The notes under the pieces are model-generated. The model made no database searches. It saw only the letters and a program-made list of their open reading frames with translations, and was not told the DNA's origin. The position numbers and the translations under genes were made by a program. From positions 47,331,286 to 47,395,285 of the forward strand of contig NC_077245.1 in assembly GCF_947179165.1 (NCBI RefSeq): 64,000 nt of DNA, given 5' to 3'. Below, one piece after another: positions 57,095-64,000 of this stretch. Source of the stretch: Solanum dulcamara (Eukaryota > Streptophyta > Magnoliopsida > Solanales > Solanaceae). Position 1 is the stretch's first letter, and every line of letters begins with the position of its first letter.

Positions 57095-60000
57095 TGTTAC
57101 ACCCCATACTCTGATACCTCGGAATGCTTCTTAATCTTCTTAAGTTTCTGGGAAGGCTCTTAAGTTTCTTAGAAGTCTTCATATGAGTCGGATAATATAT
57201 AATGCTATTAAATAATCCTAAAGAAAGGAGAATGAGATGCTTCATAATAGGGAAAATTGGAAATAAGGTTACAAGAATTTCAAAGGAGTTGGAGGCCAAG
57301 AAATGAGTCATAGGACTTGATTGACTTGCGTAAGCTACCAACTTAGATGTCCTATGTAATTAAGCTACTTGAGTACACGTCGAGCTTAAGTAGCAAGGAC
57401 TATGTAGATTCTTGAAGTGAGATAAGATGACGAACCTACTAGAGGGAGCAAAAACTACTTTTCAAACTTACGAAAGAGAAGCAAGCAGGTGATGCACCTA
57501 CTTGAGGTGGACCCCACATGCCATTTGGTAGCACATGAGTTACCGCATGGTGTGAGGTGGCGCCCTAGGGGCTTCCACGTGTAACCCTCTTAAAAAGGGT
57601 ATATATACATGTAAAGATGACTAATCTCTCATTTTTGCTTCATTTGAGACTTGGAAAAGTTAGGAGCAAACTTGAAAGAAATAGAGAGAGCTACGACAGA
57701 AACCAAATAAGGTAAGCCCTCCATTTTCGATTCGGGAATTAATTATTCAAGGTATAATGCGATTAAATAACGGTGTTTGACCATATAAAAATTTATCGTT
57801 GGGGAAACGAGGAGGTTTTTGTTCTTTTTAAGAAACCCATTTTAAAAAAGGACTGCTATTAGTAATACTAGTATAACCCCTTTTGTAAAGCTTCATTTCG
57901 AGTGTTTCAAGATGATTTGGAAAGCTATTTCATAGGGCTATAAGTTTCATTTAGCCTCAAAAATTCATTTTTGCCTTACTCTGCTCGAAAAAGAGTGATG
58001 AAGTATGGGGGGAGGTGCTGCCCAGATTTTGTTTTGAAAATCCTATATGGACTGCTGTTGATATTTTGGGAATATCTTTTTGTACAAAATTGTTGTAGGG
58101 GTGATTCGAAATTATATGCGACCTTAATACACATGTATATAACTTTCTTTGAGGCCACTAATCTTGTTTCCCTAAATTACCCCTTCAAAACTAAGCGACA
58201 ATACAAGACAGTAGGCTGTCCAGAATTCACGTTTTGATAGTTTTGGCGAGTTTGGCGAGTTTAGGTTAAGGTAAGACCACCTTTCATTTCAATTTGGACG
58301 TTAAGGTGTTGTTATGGAGTGTATTATAGGCCTTGTGTGTGGATGGAAATATAAATAAAATCCAATGAGATGCTTGACGTTCGAACCAAACTAAATTGGA
58401 GTTGTTATAGTTACATTGTAGTCGAAGCAAGGTGTTGTACTTGTGGTGTGGTGCTGCAGGTGTGTGGGGGTGTGTTTAAGGGCCTAAAAGTATTCTAAAA
58501 GAAGTGTGAGGGCATCTGGTTACATCCACGCGACCCCTTATTTCATACAATTAAAGGTTTTGTAAAATAAAGACTAGAAACCCTATTTTGGTATCGTAGT
58601 TTTCAGCAAGTTGCTTGGAGCTTATGTTGTGTAGTGTTTCCATGTTTTGCTTGTATATATTCTACAAGTTGTTGTGTTTGGTTGGCTGTAGTTATTGGGG
58701 ATATAATTGGAAATTTGGATAGGGCATGTTATATGGGAGGTGCTGCCCGATTTTCGTTAACTCTTTAACTAACTAAGGAATTAGTCGAAAAGGAGAGCAA
58801 GGAGATGAGTTCTATGAATACTCGTATGTAACTTAGGATGATGGAAATTCAAGGGTATTTGATACTCGTACTGCTTTCATGTTAAATAGGTTCAAGAGAC
58901 GAGGAGGCGAACGTGTTAAGAGTAATCCGTAAGAGGTATGTAAAACTATCTTTCTTTCTCTTGGCATGTTTCGACATAAGTATATAAAACTAATCTCCCT
59001 TTTTGGCATGGTTTTTATAAAGCAAGTATATGACTTTTATATGATTCCAAGGAAGTTCCCATTCGTAGAGCCACTTGGATGGACAACTTCTTGATTTTCC
59101 AAAAGATATTTTGTTATGCCTTGACATATGTATATGATTCCCAAAAGCTCTATTTTGATATAACCCATAGTAACTTTTAAAATGTACTTGATATGACTCT
59201 TGTATTGATTTTTGAATAATAGCATGTTTTTTAACTCCATCGAGTCTCAAAAATGATTTAAAGTGCATTTAGTGTCTCACTACTCCACTCGTGGATGCCT
59301 CAATGCTTCCTTCACCGAGCCCAAGCTAGGTTTTGTTATCTTGCGTACTTCTCTACATTGTTTGTCGTGCCCTGATGTGAGGGGGAAAGTATGACTTGTA
59401 TATGGGATTTGTGGAGTTATGATGTGTCATGTACACATATGTCATGATATAATCTGATATGACCATCTGATATGATATGATCTATTACGGAAATATTTCC
59501 TACTCTGGATATATGCTGTGCTGTGAAAGCAGTGATGGAGTGGCGACCATATTTTATTCACCGTGTCCCATAATAGGGCCGGATATGGCATATGTTTTCT
59601 GCATACATCATCTGTGGTTATGAACAACATTTTGATATTCTGGATATTTAGCTCACTTTTGCACCTTTTGTTCTGGTAATGACTTTACTTATTACAGTCC
59701 ATGCTTTACATACTCAGTACATATGTCGTATTGACCTTTCTTTCTTCAGGGGGCTGCATTTCATATCCGCAGGTACAAATGCTCGATTTGCTGATCCGCT
59801 CGCCTAGGACATCCACCCTGTTAGTTAGCAGTGCTCCTTGTTCGGAGCCCTATTTTGGTACTAGCTTTTTGTTTTACATTTGTACATATTTGTTAAGGGT
59901 ACGACGGGGACCTATCCTATCATATGACTAGGCTACTATTTTGTAGAGGTTTATAGACTTGTGGTGGGGGTTATGTATATATGTTTTGGGCTTATATTTA

Positions 60001-60160
60001 GTGACGGCCTTCGTATGCTACATCTATTTTCGTGCGCTCTCTAGCGATCTCTTTTGATTTCCTCATTTGTTTATTTGGCTAACATACTAAGCGGGGCTAA
60101 GGGTACGTATAGGTGCTCAAATCGGGCACCAGTCACGGCCTACAAAGTTGGGTCATGATA
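57095..60160 (+). repeat. Element H 3' LTR (3,066 bp)
   Basis: Starts TGTTACACCCC and ends GGGTCATGATA, decayed from GTGACA. Collinear with H's 5' LTR throughout, including TATATATA at about 57600-57607 and donor-like AAG|GTAAGC at 57712. Scattered differences from the 5' copy show some age. Confidence 0.92.
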
Positions 60161-61871
60161 TTTAAGGAGCGATTGGATCGCAGGTTAGTCCCTTGACTTG
60201 TTGTGTGCTAGGACCTAGTATTTCCTTATGGCTGTGTGTATCTTATTTGGATGCTGGTGATGGAATGCTTGCATTAATTGAGCATATTTACTCATTTTGT
60301 GGTACGATCTCGGTATTTAATTAGTTTTTAACTATTGTTTGGAGAAGGATTTCTTACACTTTTCTACTTTTAAACTAGTTTTAATAGGAGTCATTCCACC
60401 TGGATACTTGTTCGCTTATTTTGGAAACTTATGAGGCATTGAGGACGTGCTCCTTTTTCTACTTGAGGCATTGGAGGCATCTGGGATGCGCTCAGTTTTA
60501 CTTGGCTATTCAGCGCATTGATACCCTTTCATAGCCTACCGATGCCCCCGAGAGTTTACTAGCTCGGTGGGCGTCCCCTTTCATGGTGCTCATGGTTAAG
60601 GTTACTAGTTTACTGATATTCGACGCGGTGATGCCCTTTTTACATTGTCTTGGTTTCTCATTCTCCGGTATCACTATAGAGATTCTATTTGTCTATGTAA
60701 GACCTAGTTCAAGCCCAGACAGTGTATACGGGCTTGTTGCATCCCTTATGGGCCCCACTGGCTAGTGAACCACTAAACTGGATGAGGGAGTCGCATGGGT
60801 CCCACCAAGCTGGCCGGGAGACTAGGTGGGTCTTTATATTTGTGGTTGTTGATCTCTAAGATCCACTGATGATGTCTCTAGATTTTACTACAAACTTGAA
60901 TTCATTATCATTGCCTATCACCACCATACTTTATGGTGTGGTCCCCGAATTTATGGGGGCCGATGGTATGTTTGTTATTGTTTGTACCTTCCAGGAATAT
61001 GGGCGTCCGAGCGTTTATTGTCTGATTATACTTGCTCTTATCTCTTGTATTACATGTAACTGGTACGTTTGGTTGTATTTATAGATGGTTTACGTGGAAT
61101 TTGGTTGGATTATGGTTGGTAATTCCTGCTAGGCTCAGTCGAAATAGTTCCTAGATGATTATGTGGTTAGAGTTGTTAGTTAGCACTGTACTTACATTAG
61201 TAGACTCCTATGATGCCTTGGTTCCATTAATAGGTTGTTGGATTGCATTTTAAGTGCATTTTTTGACTCTATCTCTTCATCTATATTTCCAGTCTTCTTG
61301 CCTTATCTTTCTGTCATTATAGTGATAATTCTTGATTAGTTACTTGTGCAATATTTACCTGATTATATGTTCATTATACTTACATTGTCTGTGGATCTCA
61401 GTTGGCCTATGCCTACTGAGTACCATTTATTTGGTACTCATATTACATTTTCCCCTGCAGATCATAGTACGGGTCATCATTATTGATTTGGACTGGTATA
61501 GAGCAGCTTTTGACTCACAGATTTGGTAAGCTCCTAGCGTCCGGAGTTGCCAATTTCCATCCATGACATATTAGGACTAGTTTTTACTTGCTTTTGAAGA
61601 TTGTCTGTACTCTTATTATATTTTTAAAAGCCTTGTAGTTCTGTTGTGGTTTAGATGCTCGATTACTGGCTGATGTCAGGTCTTGGTGTGGTTTCTTATA
61701 TTTGTTTCAGTCGTCATATTTCTTCTCATTATTACTTACTTTCTTCTTGCTTATTCATCATCCGCTTGATAGCTCGTTGCTTTTGGTTCTAAGATAAGAT
61801 TTAAGGGTTAGGTTTACCTGCGGGTGGGTGTTAACAGGTGCCATTACAACCTAAGAAATTAGGCTGTGACA

Positions 61872-64000
61872 CTGGCAACATTGGTCAAAGAATAGGAAAG
61901 CAAGATCACAAGAATACAGAAACAATGCAAAATGAATATTTAGGTTTCTGATGGTCTCGGCTAATCTCCTAGGACCACACGCCCAAATATTTGTTCTAGT
62001 TTTCTGCATATGTGGTCAAATATATCAGTATTGAGAGGTGTACCTAATGAACTTTTGATTTGATGCATTGGTACTTGGAGCTCAACCTGCACAAATTGGG
62101 GGTTTATTTGATAAATCTATCAATAATGTTTGAATCAAGATTTTAGTCATAGGTTTGGGTCTTACCTTAAATGGATATGATGGAAGAAACTATGAGCTGA
62201 GGGAGTCTTCATAGGGTTGGATCCATGGTGTTCGGGGAATTTTGAACGTCCTTGTGGATGCCGTCCAAGCTTATTGCATTTCTGAACATCATCCAACATA
62301 GGTTAGTGTGGTCGGAGAAGATGAAGAGCTGCTGACACGAAATGTGAATATTTTGCAGATTCACCGGGGGTTTCCTTTTTGTGTCCTTAGCTTCTTTGGT
62401 CTTGGGTCCAACAATGGAGTCAAGCCATTTTGTCCCATTTTTTTCCATTTTATTATTAATAAATGGGCTTGGCCCAGATTTTGGAAGAAAAAAATCAAAT
62501 TAAACTCAAATACCCTTAAATTTATTTTTTGTAAAGAAGAACTAGAAATTTTATAGAAATCATAACATTATCTTTATTGAAACAAAGTATTCTGCGGCGG
62601 AATGGAAGAAAAGTAATGAAACCTTACTCTCTCTCTCTTTTGTGTGATATAATACTTATTTGTTATCAAGTGATGAAGAAAAATTGGTTCGCTATCATAT
62701 TTTGAGGAATATGATATCAAGGGAAATTATGAAAGAAGAAACATAAATTATGAGTTTAATTTAAACACATATCCCTATTATCCATATAGTTTTTTTTGAT
62801 TCCCAACACTTTCTAATATCATAAGTGCATTTCGATTCCCAACTTTTTACAAGAGTGAGTAGATAATATTTTGAACTAATTTTACAAATATAATGAAGAA
62901 ATTAGACAATAAACATATTATTATTCATGAACTTTAAATTTGAGTGATATGAACAATGGAATGATTTAAATTTTTTAAAACATAAAGATAAACAAAGTGA
63001 ATAGATTCGGTTGATATTAATAAGACATCGCAAGGTAAAACACTTGGCAATAATATTTTAAAACCATTTGTGCATTACGCGGGTACACGTAATAGTACTA
63101 TACTAATTTACGACTACTAGATAAAATTATGAAATACTCACCCACTAAGACCTCATGAAAAGTAGTCAATTTTATCTCCTAGTCCACCTAGTTACAATTT
63201 ATCATCACATTTGCTTTCTCAACCAAACTACTATTTACCCATTCACTATACACCATTGACAAATTAGTTTCATAAACCCTATGAATATCACGGGGATCTC
63301 CCTTCAAAATCATAAGCCTCACTTAGATCTATCACCTCAAGAGTATTATGTCCTTATAGTCAACACCTATACTTTTTTTATACTGACACAATGATGCATC
63401 AACATAAACTCCTTCCTTGGTTCGAGTGTACTCTAACTCATCCTAGCAAACAATTCTTCCTCAATTTTCTATCATGAAATCTAGATGATACTTACTACTC
63501 TTTAGTCAAAACCAAAGGGACTTGACTTATCACCTCATTACTTACCTTATAGATACATAATTCTAGTTGTAAGCCTCAATCAACCACCATTCTCACTTTC
63601 TATGGGTTCTACTCCTCTAACTTCATCTTTCTAGCTCTAGGTTCACTCTACTACGTATAGCTCACAATGCCTCAAACACATGCCTCTCGGGTAGGAACCC
63701 CAGGCATTTAGAGACATAACTTCTCCCTCAAGGATAACATCTAGAGCAAGGTTTAGAGAAGAGAGTCTGAAAGGGTATCTTACTTTGGCTCAAACACACG
63801 ATTTATATGAATAAAAGTGCATTCTTTCAAATCAATAGACTTAAGCGCACTAATTGGCTTCTCTCAAGCCTTGTGCAATCTCTTTACTTTTTGAAGATTT
63901 TATCTGAGAATAGCTCATCAGTAAGGATCAAAATTTTACTATTTCAACCACCTTGAGTATGAGGAGTAGTCAAACAAATTTAAAAAATGCACGAGTATGA
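61872..64000. other. Unassigned AT-rich sequence
   Basis: After the right flank of LTR X. I see no transposon domain or LTR edge. On the minus strand, open frames at 62209-62448 and about 61960-62086 are separated by a 79-bp stretch with GTAAG and GCAG ends, which could be an intron of a decayed host gene. The stretch 62560-63120 is very AT-rich and empty. 63130-64000 shows no frame or RNA I can name. Confidence 0.4.

Larger units (their letters stand above)
51566..60160 (+). mobile_element. Element H: family-1 element with pol largely replaced
   Basis: Plus-strand element with both LTRs, a primer-binding site, gag, the beginning of protease, a short non-coding block, a 5S rRNA fragment, the very end of the chromodomain and a polypurine tract. 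RT, RNase H and nearly all IN are absent, so it depends on other elements. Flanks TCCAA (51561-51565) and TTTAA (60161-60165) differ by two C-to-T changes and are probably a decayed duplication. Length 8,595 bp. Confidence 0.88.
50136..61871 (+). mobile_element. Solo LTR X, split by element H
   Basis: Pieces 50136-51565 and 60161-61871 make an LTR of about 3.1 kb that starts TGTAATGACCC and ends GGCTGTGACA. TTGGC (50131-50135) and CTGGC (61872-61876) flank it, a duplication with one T/C change. No internal region, primer-binding site or polypurine tract is seen. The U5 end (GGTGCCATTACAACC) loosely resembles the end of E's LTR, so it may be a relative of family 3. Orientation is inferred from the TGT...GTGACA pattern shared by the others. 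Confidence 0.72.

Noticed and set aside
57971..58237. 88-codon open frame in H's 3' LTR, also found at 52466-52675
   Set aside because: The two LTR copies do not preserve it as a reading frame (different ends), and substitutions do not favour third positions by eye.
63130..64000. Decayed coding gene on the minus strand
   Set aside because: Read in all frames I found no domain, motif or long frame. It stays unassigned.

Overview
This window is plant nuclear heterochromatin made almost entirely of nested, decayed LTR retrotransposons. I see no intact cellular gene. The elements are Ty3/gypsy: pol order is protease, reverse transcriptase (RT), RNase H, integrase (IN), with a GPY/F module and a chromodomain tail, as in the Tekay/Del chromoviruses. 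Primer-binding sites match the 3' end of plant initiator tRNA-Met. LTRs of 2 to 3.7 kb beginning TGTCACGACCC or TGTTACGACC, and a 5S fragment of plant type, suggest a large-genome eudicot, most likely Solanaceae. That placement is from recognition, not a search.

Layout. Family 1 (LTR about 3.1-3.7 kb) includes A, B, H and three solo LTRs. Element A is on the minus strand. Its pol and gag run from position 1 to 4342 and resume at 17622-17904, and pieces of its 5' LTR follow at 17905-17917, 24728-25296 and 28646-29390. Element B (4343-17621, plus strand, duplication CTAGT) sits in A's gag. B's 3' LTR holds a solo LTR (13311-16976, duplication GTGAT). A's 5' LTR was hit by element C (family 2, 17918-24722, duplication CCCGA) and by a solo LTR (25297-28640, duplication GAGGG).

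From 29391 to 36570 lie an LTR end fragment and element E (family 3, minus), with dead RT and protease. A truncated family-1 LTR (36571-38320) leads into element F (family 2, minus, 38321-48116). F's LTR holds a solo LTR (43013-46571, duplication ACATG). The stretch 48117-50135 is unassigned AT-rich DNA plus an orphan LINE-type RNase H domain. A fourth LTR type, X (50136-61871, duplication TTGGC/CTGGC), is a solo LTR split by element H (51566-60160). From 61872 to 64000 the sequence is AT-rich and unassigned.

Three points stand out. (1) H carries about 103 bp of 5S rRNA sequence in its internal region, joined to the chromodomain end. (2) Three LTR families each place a splice-donor-like site about 80-200 nt after a TATA box and an acceptor-like site 0-3 nt before the gag ATG, which suggests a leader intron of about 2-3 kb that would remove the primer-binding site from the gag mRNA. 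(3) The first 288 codons of H gag carry seven stops, all TAG, which fits deamination of methylated CAG sites.

All coordinates of decayed domains are approximate unless a target-site duplication or LTR terminus fixes them.
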